A stretch of 64,000 nucleotides of DNA. Origin: Lutjanus erythropterus. Its lineage: Eukaryota; Chordata; Actinopteri; Lutjaniformes; Lutjanidae. Where the stretch lies: the NCBI GenBank assembly GCA_020091685.1, contig CM034599.1, forward strand, positions 32,713,920 to 32,777,919. The letters run 5' to 3'. How positions within the stretch are numbered: position 1 is the first letter of the stretch; each line of letters starts with the position of its first letter. The notes beneath the pieces were generated by a model. That model made no database searches and was not told the DNA's origin. It saw only the letters and a program-made list of their open reading frames with translations. Both the position numbers and the translations under genes were made by a program. Below, piece after piece: positions 38,001 to 48,478 of this stretch.

Positions 38001-39127
38001 TTTTGGATTTTTACTAAACAATCCCTTAAACCGATTATTCAATTATTAAACAATTAATCTCTGCCGCAAAACTAGTTCTAGCCTATTAGGCTACTAGTTA
38101 GCAGCACAGCCTGTTAGCTGTATCCCACCGTAACGGTAAGTCTTTGCGCCTTAGCTAAAAGAGGTAAGCTATCTAACTGCAACTGATGTTAAAAGACGTA
38201 GTAGGGGTAACAGTTACAATTTATTAAAGACACTATCTTGAATGATTTTATGAATATATTTAAGAATGGCTTTGTCACAGTTGCAATTTACTTCATTAAC
38301 GCTGACAAATACTTGTTAAACTTAGTTTTTCTAAGACAACTCATTGTGAAGTTGCCTTGCTAGTTAACGAGGCCTTTCACTAGCAGGCTAGCTGGGAGCT
38401 AATCGTTTGTCTTTTCGCACCACGATGTGACACAAACCATTACCGTCGTTAATTTGACATTAAATTAAGTGGCATGCTTTTTAAGCTAGCTGGCACGCCA
38501 GTCAGTGTAACGGTGTTACAGTAAACTGCGTGTTAATACGCAGTCAGTGTCTCCAGCTCCCTGCTACTAAAGCTAACATTAGCCAACTAATGTTAGCAAC
38601 TGTGCTTGGCAGACAAAGGCAAGAAACCCGGCTAAGTTAACCCTATTGTATTCGGTCAGCTGGTTACATGCAGACTATAAAATATCTTGTTCAAATGGCT
38701 GCGACAGTTTAGTCCAGTCGTTCACAGTGTTGTGCCATCTCCCTCATATAAGTAGGTAATGAACAGAGTGTGATGCTAATGTTAACATGCTGACTGGCTG
38801 CACACTTCACAGTACTTTCGAGCTCGTCAACGTCAACTCTGAAGAAACGCTTAAGAGTGCAAAATCTTGCACTGGACCTTTCTAGCTGTCTGTCACAAAG
38901 TTCTCAAGCTTTCATTACATCCCAAATCCTTGAAATCACACAAATGAGCTTGTCTAGCATCACGAAAGACTACATCATTGTCGGCATTTCTGGCTCGCAG
39001 CTTCCTTTACTAACTTTGACGAATTATGACATGGAAAATACCACGTTTGTCACCAAATTCAGGTTTCAAAGCGAACATGGTATATTAGATGACCTGAAAT
39101 GCGTGCCCTCACCTTTGGGTCTGCCAT
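35024..39127 (-). CDS. ranbp1: ranbp1, Ran-specific GTPase-activating (binding) protein 1
   Basis: RanBP1 binds Ran-GTP in the cytoplasm, releases it from exported transport complexes and assists RanGAP-driven hydrolysis. Coding exons on the minus strand, in order: 39127-39113, 37297-37173, 37010-36853, 36153-36025, 35809-35741, 35172-35024. They sum to 645 nt and 214 residues (human 201). The start is the tiny first exon MADPK, followed by [16 protein letters not shown]. The Ran-binding domain (about residues 23-160) shows [63 protein letters not shown] and [24 protein letters not shown], nearly identical to human. The nuclear export signal [11 protein letters not shown] is at 173-183. The tail is lysine/glutamate-rich and slightly longer than in human. 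All introns have GT-AG borders and phases match. It is divergent from trmt2a and convergent with zdhhc8. Confidence 0.96.
37451..37579. other. Nested inverted repeat in ranbp1 intron 1 (possible structured RNA)
   Basis: Three collinear pairs of complementary segments nest in 129 bp: CCAACAG 37451-37457 with CTGTTGG 37573-37579; GATGCTT 37464-37470 with AAGCATC 37559-37565; GGCTCA 37488-37493 with TGAGCC 37553-37558. The sequence is not AT-rich like its surroundings. It could be an intron-encoded structured RNA (H/ACA-like in length but not obviously in fold), a short transposon end pair, or chance. Confidence 0.3.
37765..38095. repeat. Teleost interspersed repeat (family C, copy 2) in ranbp1 intron 1
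   Basis: Starts with ggactgcaactaacaattat, contains gattagctagtcgattattt and ends with aacaattaatctctgccgc. It is the same type as 22800-23130, with an A-rich internal run and no coding potential. Confidence 0.6.
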
Positions 39128-39300
39128 ATTAATGTAGATGTTTGTAGATTATAGAAGTAGTTTGACAGATTCAAATCCGGACTGGCCGCCGTTCCCTTTC
39201 AGCTGCTCTCACTTCCTGCTACAGCTTTCGCGCGCCGAATTTCCTACATATGCCCGCGCCCACATTGTGACAGCGCGCGCACCGCCTCTCTGAGGCTGCC
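39128..39300 (-). promoter_or_regulatory. ranbp1: ranbp1 promoter with E2F-type site
   Basis: A CpG-dense patch (39180-39300, including cgcgcgccg and gacagcgcgcgcaccgc) lies immediately upstream of the ranbp1 start codon. TTTCGCGC at 39226-39233 fits the E2F consensus TTTSSCGC exactly, and GCGCGCCGAA overlaps it in the other direction. The human RANBP1 promoter is known to be E2F-controlled in the cell cycle, so the site is plausible. No TATA box was seen. Confidence 0.55.
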
Positions 39301-39473
39301 TGTGTCAAGCACACTATATACTAATATTATACTTAATCTATCTATCAATTAAATACATATAGAAAAAATTGACAACTTGCACTGTATCTATCTACAACAA
39401 AAATATAGATATTTAAAATGGAACTCTATACTCTCTTTTATGAATACTTCCATTCATATGACAAAGAAAAAGA

Positions 39474-39661
<188 letters not shown>

Positions 39662-40739
39662 ACACTTACCTTATGTTATGTGAAAGGTCAACACAAGAGA
39701 AATTATTTTTATTAGAAATTATTATTAGTAGAAAGATATTAGGAATGTATTAAAACATTTTTTACACCAGGTCAATACCTATGTAGAGAGAGCTGGTTTT
39801 CAACATTAATGTGTGACACCTTCTTGACTGGCAGGAGGAAGATTTATAAACTGCATATATTTATACATAGTAAGATTAAAACCTAATCTAAACTATATTA
39901 CATCTAAAAATTGAAAGATCATTCAGTGAACTATAAGCCTTTTTAAAATAAATTAATTGCTAAATAAATATTTTCTATAAAGTGATAATTTAAACAAATG
40001 AATTTGAAAACTGACCCCCTGGCAGAGTGCCATAGACCCCTGGGAATAAACTGAAGTAATAAATGCCTTCAACTACATTTTAACTCGGATCCTCTCCATT
40101 AAATGGGGCCTCAAAATCAGATAATACTGTAGGTGCCACCTTAATTCTGCAGTTTCAGTATAGTTTTAATAGTGGAAATTCCATGATCTTGAACAATTTG
40201 CCACATAGTGAACCTGGAGCCTGGGGGTCTGGGGCCCAGGGGCAGTTGCTGGCCTTGTCTTGTGGTGATCCAAATGCACCTCCTCAAATCTAGTTGGCTG
40301 ATGGAAAAAAGAAAGAAAGAAAAAAGATGGGTTTCCCTTTTTGCACAAATTAAAAGAGTTAAAAGAAGCTGAAGCAAATATGATTGAATGAGAAAGAGAT
40401 TTTATTTATTTATTTCAACAAAAGTGTAGATATTACATCAGGCACAAAAAAATTACACAACACAGGAGAGCTGATAACAAGAAATAAGTATAAAAAATAA
40501 GGGATCAAGCAGAATAAATCAGTGTCATGATACAAATTAATATTCTAAATAAACTGAAAATGAAATTATAATACAAGAGTAAAGAGAAATATTTAAATAA
40601 ATAAATAATGACAGACATTAGAAAAGAGCTATTCATTTGACTAGAGGAGGTTTTCATTTTATAAGTTTCTGCAATATTCTAAATCCCTGTTGCTTTTTTA
40701 TTGTTTCTAAGAACAAGAAACTGAATAGAATGATGTGGA
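39662..40739. other. AT-rich spacer upstream of trmt2a, nothing recognised
   Basis: Low-complexity AT-rich sequence with aaataaat-type runs and a short purine tract (aaaagaaagaaagaaaaaag near 40306). No gene or clear repeat family was seen. Confidence 0.5.
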
Positions 40740-40858
40740 GCCCCGAGACGACGACTGTCACTTTAAGAAAGTTCACAGTTCACTGCTGCACGTGGTTAAA
40801 ACAACATGGCGGCGCCCTGTACATTTCAGTGACAGGACTCGAAAGTAAATGTAAGTAG
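40740..40858 (+). promoter_or_regulatory. trmt2a: trmt2a core promoter and untranslated first exon
   Basis: Contains an E-box CACGTG (in gctgcacgtggtt) and a YY1-type motif AACATGGCGGCG at about 40804-40815. Splice donors follow: gtaagt at 40851, with an alternative gtaaga at 40859. The coding exon at 41573 begins with an acceptor (ccccgcag|a), so an upstream leader exon must exist, and this is the best candidate. The ATG at 40806 opens a 9-codon uORF (MAAPCTFQ then TGA at 40830-40832). Confidence 0.5.
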
Positions 40859-41573
40859 GTAAGATACACGACAAACATTACCTGGACTTGTATTAAATGT
40901 GGACATGGTTGATATGTAGCACGACATGACAGTATAAACTGTCAGTTAGATAGCAAAGAACCGTTTTTATTGACCAGACAGAACGAACATCTGTGAGTTT
41001 AACTGCCACCTCAGCTTTTAGCCCACATGAAGATACTTCACTGTATGCAAAACAAGCCATGAAAGGACTTTTAGCGTGCTGAAACCTAAGCCTCTAAAGC
41101 ATTTGATGAATTTACATGTAGCTATTTTAAAATATAAACGTCCCTTTCTTTTCTTTTTTGTCCAGCTATCAGATCATGTAACTGTAAAAAGACAAACAAA
41201 ACCGGTGTATTGAACCATTAGAAAAAGTCTGTCAGAGCTTTTTGTCACGTTTTGAATTAGTCGAATCGGTAGGATTTGTCCAAGCGGTTCGTAAACGCAC
41301 CAGAAAGATAGTTAATTGTTGTGTCTGATTTCCAGGACATAAATACGGACGTTTTGGGTTGGTAAAGCTTCCTTAGCACAGCAAAATAATGAGAAAATAA
41401 GAAAACACGGGTAGAGGGCAGGGTCTGTGCAGATACAGACACCACCACACACTAGTGGCTCATAAATGATGATTGAAAGAAATAATGTGTATGAGTCTTC
41501 TCACTGTTTTTAATAAGCAACATTTTTCTATGACAATCTGCTAACTGGATTGTTATTTGTATCACCCCGCAGA

Positions 41574-44500
41574 ATGATGGCAGATGTTAGTGAAAGCCCA
41601 GTGGCTGATCCTGCACCCTCAAAGGAGGAGAAGCCTGATGATCTCCCCCAAGACTCAAACAATGATGATGTAAAGTCTGATGTCAAAGCTGAGGGTGAGA
41701 ACGAGGCAGCGTCTGACCCCAGCATGTACCGCTACATCAAAGAGGATCTCTTCACATCCGAGATCTACAAAGTAGAGATCAGGAATCTACCAAAGTTCGT
41801 TGGCTTCAACGACTTGAAGAAGTTCCTGGCCAAACACAGCCTCAACCCGCACAAGATCAAGCTGTTCGGCAAGCAGACGTTCGCCTTCGTCACATTCAAG
41901 AACGAGGAAGAGCGCGACAAGGCCATGAAGATGGTTCACGGCATGCAGTGGAAGGGCCAGGTGCTGAGCGTCAGGCTGGCCAAGCCCAAAGCGGACCCCA
42001 TCCTGAGGAAGAGGAAGCAGGAGGAAGGGGAGGGCGCGGGAGGGCAGCCTCCGTCCAAGCGAACAGAGGGGGATGAGGAAGAGGAGCCGCTCAGTGTCCA
42101 GATCGCCAACGTGGTGACTCCTCTGTGGAACGTGCCTTATGAGGAGCAGCTGGGGAGAAAGGAGCAGGAGGTGGTGGGGGTTCTGCAGAGGCTGGCCAAG
42201 TGAGTGGTGTCATTATACTGTATATGCATGAACATACATGTGGTACCATTTGTGTCCATACATGAGGCTGTTTACACCTGATATTAACCTGCATCTTGTG
42301 TGATCTGATCACAAGTGGACAGCTCTAAGTATATCATTTACAACCAGTCAGAATATTTTACTGACTTACACGAGCTATTGTGTGGAGAAGTTCTCTGTTT
42401 GTATGGGCATGTTATGATGAAAATATCCATCAATGCTGTACTGCTCTTTTTCCAGAGAGATTGGCAGCACGAACAAAGCCATGCTGCCATGGCTGTTTGC
42501 ACAGAAAGGAAAATACAACAAAATGTGTTGTCCTCTAGAAGCTATCAGACCATCTCCTACACAGGTATGCTGACATGTTGGGTCTAACATGTAACGTTTT
42601 CTTGAAATACACGTCATACCATCAAAAATACAAACTACTATATTAAAGATTATTTCTGTAAAATAAACAGGACCCAGTATACAGAAATACCACTACATTT
42701 TATACAATAATCAATTTATTAAGACGTTCTGAGTCTGAAGTAAAATATACTTTACGCTTTGTCTCATATCCTACTAATACTGTTCATATTTCTCCACCTG
42801 TATCATTGCAGACAGAGTACAGAAACAAGTGTGAGTTCCTCATTTCAGTGGGTGCAGATGGTGAGGATAAGACTATCGGCTTCCGCCTGGGAAAATATAA
42901 AGGCGGCTCCTGCGCCGTGGTCGGGCCGGCTGAGACGTGCCATGTCTCAGCCGAGGCCAAGAGAGTGGTCAGCGAGTTTCAGAAGTTCATCAGGTAGGCT
43001 AGGCTATCATACACAAGAGACTTAATAAAATTTAATTTGGCTGGTTTGCATTTCCTGTGTCACTGGATTTGCATCAGATCCTAGTCTGAACCCAGAATAC
43101 TTTTTTTTTTTTTAAATCAAGTTTTCATACACATTTCCTCTATTGCATTTAATCTAACCATTATTTTGCACATAGGACGACACCATACTCTGTGTACAGT
43201 CCTGAAACATACGAAGGACACTGGAAGCAGCTGACTGTTCGGACTACGAGGACCAAAGAGGCCATGGCTATCGTGTTCTTCAACCCACAGGTGAGGAAAT
43301 GTTTGGGTTACAATCTGTGTGGTTGTTTCTGACGCTAGAAGCTCACATTTTCGGTTTGATCTCTTTTACTTATCGAATGACTCCTTAGAAACTTGAAGAA
43401 GAGGAAGTCGGTGCATTAAAGAGCTCCATGAAGAAGCACTTTACAGAAGGAGAGGGGAAAGACAGCGGAGTGACCTCCCTTTACTTTGTTAGGGAGGGTC
43501 AAAGGTAAGAAAAATCCCTGATGCTCCACACAGTTGACCGACCAGATCAGAAAACATGCAGGACTACCTGCAGAGAGCAGAATATAAAAATCTCTGAACG
43601 CTGCGCTAAGTTTGTGCTTTTGTCTTCCAAGGACTTCTCCTAACATAGAGGACTTGCCCTGTGAGCTGGTGGCTGGAGAGGGCTGCATTCACGAGGAACT
43701 CCTGGGTCTAAAGTTCAGAATATCTCCTCATTCCTTCTTCCAGGTAAGAAATATTTGCTTCATTGACTTCCATAACCACGTTTCCAGCTAATTTATGCAT
43801 GTTTATTCAGTCAGGTGCTGTTCACACAGAGTGTACCTATACTAAGTGTGTGTGTTTTACGTGGCAGGTGAATACAGGAGCTGCGGAGGTGCTGTACTCT
43901 GCTGTGGGGGAGTGGGCCCAGCTGGATCAGGACAGCACAGTGTTGGATGTGTGCTGTGGGACAGGAACCATTGGAATCTCTCTGGCTAAGGTGACATTAG
44001 ATGTCTGTAACAGAAACTTAAGGGGATAATTTGGGGTTTTGAAGTAATATTTGAAGTGTATTACCTCCAGTAGATGGCAGGTAGCATGTCTCCAGGTTGG
44101 ACAAACAAGAGCACTGGTGTAGGAAGCTAAGCTGTGGAAAGGCACAGATTTTTTTTCAGTGGCTAAAATACAGTTTACACTACATTTAGAATATTTTCAG
44201 TGCTTTACCTTGTTGTCTGACAGCCTTTTCTGACAGAAAACTGCTTTTACCAGCCAAATATTGCGCTGTCCATATTGTTGTGATGAAAATGGAGGTTCTG
44301 ACATGTTTTCACGTTTTTGTTGACTTTCGTCTCTAGAAAGTAAAGAAGGTGATTGGGATTGAGCTGTGCCAGGAGGCAGTGGAGGATGCCAAAGTTAATG
44401 CAAAGCTCAACGGTAAGAGACCATGTCAGAGTACCATCAGTGTTTTGCTTATAATTTGTCAATCAGTGATGTTGTGGTTGTCATGTGACCATTTCATAAT

Positions 44501-45137
44501 TAGTAGAGTGTTATTAATTAAAAGTGTATGTTCTGTTTTTAATGTGGTTTTATTTGAAGGTCTAAGTAATGTTGAGTTTCACTGTGGAAAAGCTGAGGAT
44601 GTGTTCCCCAACATTCTCAATGCTCTCGTGTCACCAAACCTCACAGCCATTGTGGATCCACCGAGGGCTGGACTACGTGAGTAAATAGTCAAAACCGTGG
44701 ACATGAATTCCACTCACTCGAAGATGTGACTCGCATGTTAAGAGTTTTTGTCTTAAACACAGATTCCAAGGTGATACTTGCCATCAGGAGGGCGGAGCAT
44801 CTGAAGAGGCTGGTTTATGTGGCGTGCAATGCGAAGGCAGCTATGAACAACTTCATAGAGTGAGTCATAATGTTTTTTAATTCAATTTGGCCTAAACAAA
44901 TATTTCTACTGCCATACCAGATATCATTTTGAAAGGTGGCCAGTGCTTTAAAATGGTATATCTTGTGTTTTTGTCTGTAGTCTGTGCAGAGCACCATCCA
45001 ACAGAGTTCACGGGCCCCCGTTCCGTCCTGTGCGAGCCATGGCCGTGGATCTGTTCCCTCAGACCATGCATGTTGAGATGCTTCTACTGCTGGAGAGAGT
45101 GGACTACTCCTCCCAGCAGGACACCAGCAGCACTTAG
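41574..45137 (+). CDS. trmt2a: trmt2a, tRNA (uracil-5-)-methyltransferase homolog A
   Basis: A SAM-dependent enzyme that makes 5-methyluridine at tRNA position 54. Exons: 41573-42199 (ATG 41574), 42456-42564, 42812-42993, 43176-43290, 43389-43504, 43632-43743, 43868-43990, 44337-44412, 44560-44676, 44763-44859, 44981-45137. They sum to 1830 nt and 609 residues (human 625). An acidic N-terminus is followed by an RRM at about 65-140 (YKVEIRNLP, KQTFAFVTF, LSVRLAKPKADP). A linker holds VTPLWNVPYEEQL, then a central domain (TEYRNKCEFL, GHWKQLTVRT). The methyltransferase core has motif I VLDVCCGTGTIG at 445-456, ELCQEAVEDAKVNA, and DPPRAGL at 519-525. The catalytic loop is YVACNAKAAM with Cys547; human has YVSCNPRAAM. 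It ends DLFPQTMHVEMLLLLERV. Two ATGs are adjacent (41574 and 41577); either could initiate. It converges on dgcr8. Confidence 0.95.
44030..44285. repeat. Dispersed repeat in trmt2a intron 7 (family B)
   Basis: Shares cagtagatggcag, tacatttagaatattttcag, tgctttacct and gtctgacagccttttctgac with 15890-16500 in zdhhc8 intron 3. No coding frame. One arm only is present. Confidence 0.6.
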
Positions 45138-46185
45138 CCTCAGAAACAGACCCTGTACAGTTTGACAACTAGCATGGGCTCTCAACAGTAGAACTGTATG
45201 CACATCCTCAGTACTAAAATTAATGATTATGATAGTAGTCTTCCTCTGTCATTTGTCTAACTATCTGCATACTAATAGTCTTAACTTTAAAGGCCATGTT
45301 CGCCCAAAATAACATATCATTCACCAGTGTCTCATCCAGTTAAGTCTTATTTTGTAATTCACAATATTGACGTACTTAAAGTAAAACTGTGTTAATACAG
45401 TATGCATTTTACTGTATTTGCTTATGAGTTTCATGGTTAGTGTCTCTTTGCCTGTCCTGCTGTTTTAGTTTGAGAACCTTGTCAGCTATGTTCATTCAAA
45501 AGTAGAATACTGAGAGCCGTGGAAGAGCATTACGGCCAGACATACGGAAAAAAATGATAATGATGATTAATTTACAAAGGGGGCCATGTACAGCTTAACA
45601 CATTTCACCATTTGACGCACTGCACTAGATTTTGGCTTTAAGATAATTTGCATCATTAGTCCCTCAGCAGGTCAGAAAAATAAAGCTGAAATATTGAGAA
45701 TAAAGTCAGAGCTTTAATATCAGTCCCAGGCATGAAAAAATGCAAATCAGGACAAGTTCTCTTTTATGGATTTTGGGAAATAAATCATCACGAAAATGAA
45801 GTAGACATGCCATTTTGAGAATAAATGGCAATTCCATTTTTTTTACATTGACTTTCTTGACATTGACCTCTCAAAATGCAAAACATTGTATTTTCTCATA
45901 CCTAGGACTTATACTGAAAATTGACACGGTTTTTATTTTAAAAATTCAGAATAAAATTAAATCTTCTGGGCCTAATATTCTTCCACACGGGACTATAAAG
46001 TTGACTAGATTAAAGTTTTCTGTTTCCTGAAACTGTGATACCATGTTCATCTGTTACTAAGGACAATGCAGCACAAGTGGGGTAATATGGAATAAATAGC
46101 TTTACCTATTAAAGTGCCATCTCAGTTTAACTTTTTGTCTGTTTCATCATTCTGTGAATAAAAGGAAAAGGCCTTCTCGTCATTA
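45138..46185 (+). other. trmt2a: trmt2a 3' UTR
   Basis: Sequence from the TAG at 45135-45137 to the strongest distal poly(A) signal. Earlier AATAAA hexamers occur at about 45678, 45701 and 46091, so shorter forms are possible. Part of the body (45480-46020) contains repeated gagaataaa words that look repeat-derived. Confidence 0.5.
46157..46162 (+). terminator. trmt2a: Candidate trmt2a poly(A) signal
   Basis: AATAAA in tgtgaataaaaggaaaagg. Cleavage 10-30 nt downstream would fall at about 46172-46192, next to the opposing dgcr8 signal at 46197-46202. Confidence 0.5.
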
Positions 46186-48478
46186 GTCAAGACATTTTTA
46201 TTTTGCATAACAAATATCACTGAAGTCATGGAGCTCAGGTTGCAATACATACTTCATTTTCTAGGCAGCAACATCTCAAACAATTCATTGGTACAACTCA
46301 ACAGCAACACATGTAAAAGCAGTTTTTTTTTCTCTTCTCACACCGACACACTTGGCAAGACGACAAACGCAGAGGGGAAAGCACATTCTTAAAGCGATCT
46401 ACAATATCACTACAGCCTTGTGTTGTTTCAACTGTGACGTGTCCTTAAATGTTTTTGTAGAAAAACCACAGGCCGAATACTTGACAAAGAATGCACAGCA
46501 GTTTCTATTTTGTTCCAGCAGGTAATGAATCTATGCTTTGTTGTCCTGTCTTAGATGTCTCTACTGTACAGTTTGCAGCAACTTTATTCTATAAAATGCA
46601 TAAGACTGTATGTTAAGCTTTGGTATACACAGTTTTGTCAGCTTGTGTTGGACTAAATGACTTGATCGTACTTTGTTCATGTCAGTGTGCCAACTACATT
46701 TCGCAAGGCTGCCTTTTGAAAAAAATGACTTCTGCTTGTGGTCATAAAGTATGATCAACTGTCACAATGATGGCGAATGTACACAAAATACACAATCCAT
46801 TAAGACAAGTCTTCAAAATCTGCACATGCTGTAGGCAATTTTCCTTAAAATATCTGATCTTTTACACGTTGTCTTCATTAAAATACTAACTGGCTAAAGA
46901 ATAAATGCTTTATCAAGTAAAGGGGGCTTGGTCTTTCCACTTCTTGTTGAAGGGTGTTTTAGGTCCAATGTGTTGTGTATATACTCTGAGCCCTTCATGA
47001 AATGAATTAACTAAGGCAACATGTAGCCAACATGAGTTCTTTAAGGGCACCAAAAATGAAAGGTTAGTGAAATGTTCCAAGTGGTTAGTTGGTGTGCATG
47101 GCGTTAGTACTTTAATAAAAAGCTAGCAAGAACTAAAAGCATAAAAGAAACTATTCTTTAGCTTAAAGACATGATCATACTCTGGGGCCCTGTGCTTGGA
47201 TTTACTACAGTGTTGGCGTGGGGAGCAGCACGTACATACATACATACATAAGTACATAGACGCGGCCTCTGCAGCAAACACAGCATGGCAACCATATTGG
47301 ACCTGTCAAGACTGGTTTGTAAACAAATACAAGTAAACAGGAGCTGAAATGTTTCAGGATAAAGAAAAACACTATTAAGTTTACATTTGAATCAGTCATT
47401 TTTATATTCAAGGGTTCATGTTCAGGAGTACATTAGAAAAAAAAAAAAAAAAACTTTTTTCAAACTCCATGTAGATCATAAACTCTTGAATACAACATGA
47501 CTAACTGAAATCAGTTGAAAAATGTAAACATTATAGTACTTTTTAAGCAGAAAAACAGAAGCTCACTCCAATATGGTGGCAGCGTATTGCAGCAACAGGC
47601 CAAAGCAATCAACGCAGCGTCTACATATATATGCCTCTAGGAAGCAGGATGTCAGTTTCTCGTATTGCCAAAGCAAGAGAGGAAAAAAAAAGGCAACAAG
47701 TCCCTCCAAATACAAAAGTCACCCCAAATATCCCAAAAGCAGTCGGTTCCTGTACCAACAGCATGACCAGTCAACGAAAATAACTGACAGGACAGGAGTG
47801 CATAACAATAGTTCTGAATAGTGATCACTTCACAACGCATGTTTTTAATCGTGCAAACCAAGACAGAAACTGTCCATTTGGAGGAAAAAAAACAAAGCGG
47901 CATATTTTGTATTCATCACCCAAAATATCCAAAACACTAACCATTAAAATACCCAATAAACAAGTAACTTTGTTTCCCAATTAAATGAATGGTATAAATA
48001 CACAAGTCTTAGTAGTCCCTTTCAAATATCTGAAGCACAAACAAAACTAATAGGTGCTGGCACTCTGTTGAAAACAACACTTCAAAACAAAAACCAATGT
48101 ATGCAGTGTTTTTTTTTTTTTTTTTTGCGGTCTAAGAAGCATGCATTATTATTTTGATGTGGTTCATAATGTTATCAAGTCAGGTTCACTTCTCTGCAGC
48201 CCCGGATTTTTTTTTTCTAGTGCCATAGCGAGGGCGCATCTAGAGAGGTAGACGGTATTTGCTCTACTATCTGTTAGTGCATTTAGTCCTACCTTTACAT
48301 CTACCAGCTGAACCAATAAAACAAGGGCGAAGGAAGCGAGCAGTTCTACCGGCCTGGTTGATGTGTGACTATATTGCCATTAGATCTCAGTGATGCATAA
48401 TTAAGTGGTGAATGGTGCTGTGTAATGTCTGACAGTGACTGGGTTTCAGTGCCGCGGTTCATCAGTGATTCAGAGACT
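46180..48478 (-). other. dgcr8: dgcr8 3' UTR
   Basis: About 2.3 kb between the dgcr8 stop (48481-48479) and the candidate poly(A) signal. No competing gene or splice structure was seen. It has poly(A)/poly(T) runs at about 47440 and 48109-48126. Open frames on either strand are short and lack signatures. Confidence 0.55.
46197..46202 (-). terminator. dgcr8: Candidate dgcr8 poly(A) signal
   Basis: TTTATT on the plus strand reads AATAAA on the minus strand, about 2.28 kb past the stop. Expected cleavage at about 46187-46167 would overlap the 3' end of trmt2a on the other strand. Confidence 0.5.

Noticed and set aside
40806-40832. ATG of MAAPCTFQ as the trmt2a start
   Set aside because: It stops after eight residues and is not in frame with the conserved protein; treated as a uORF.
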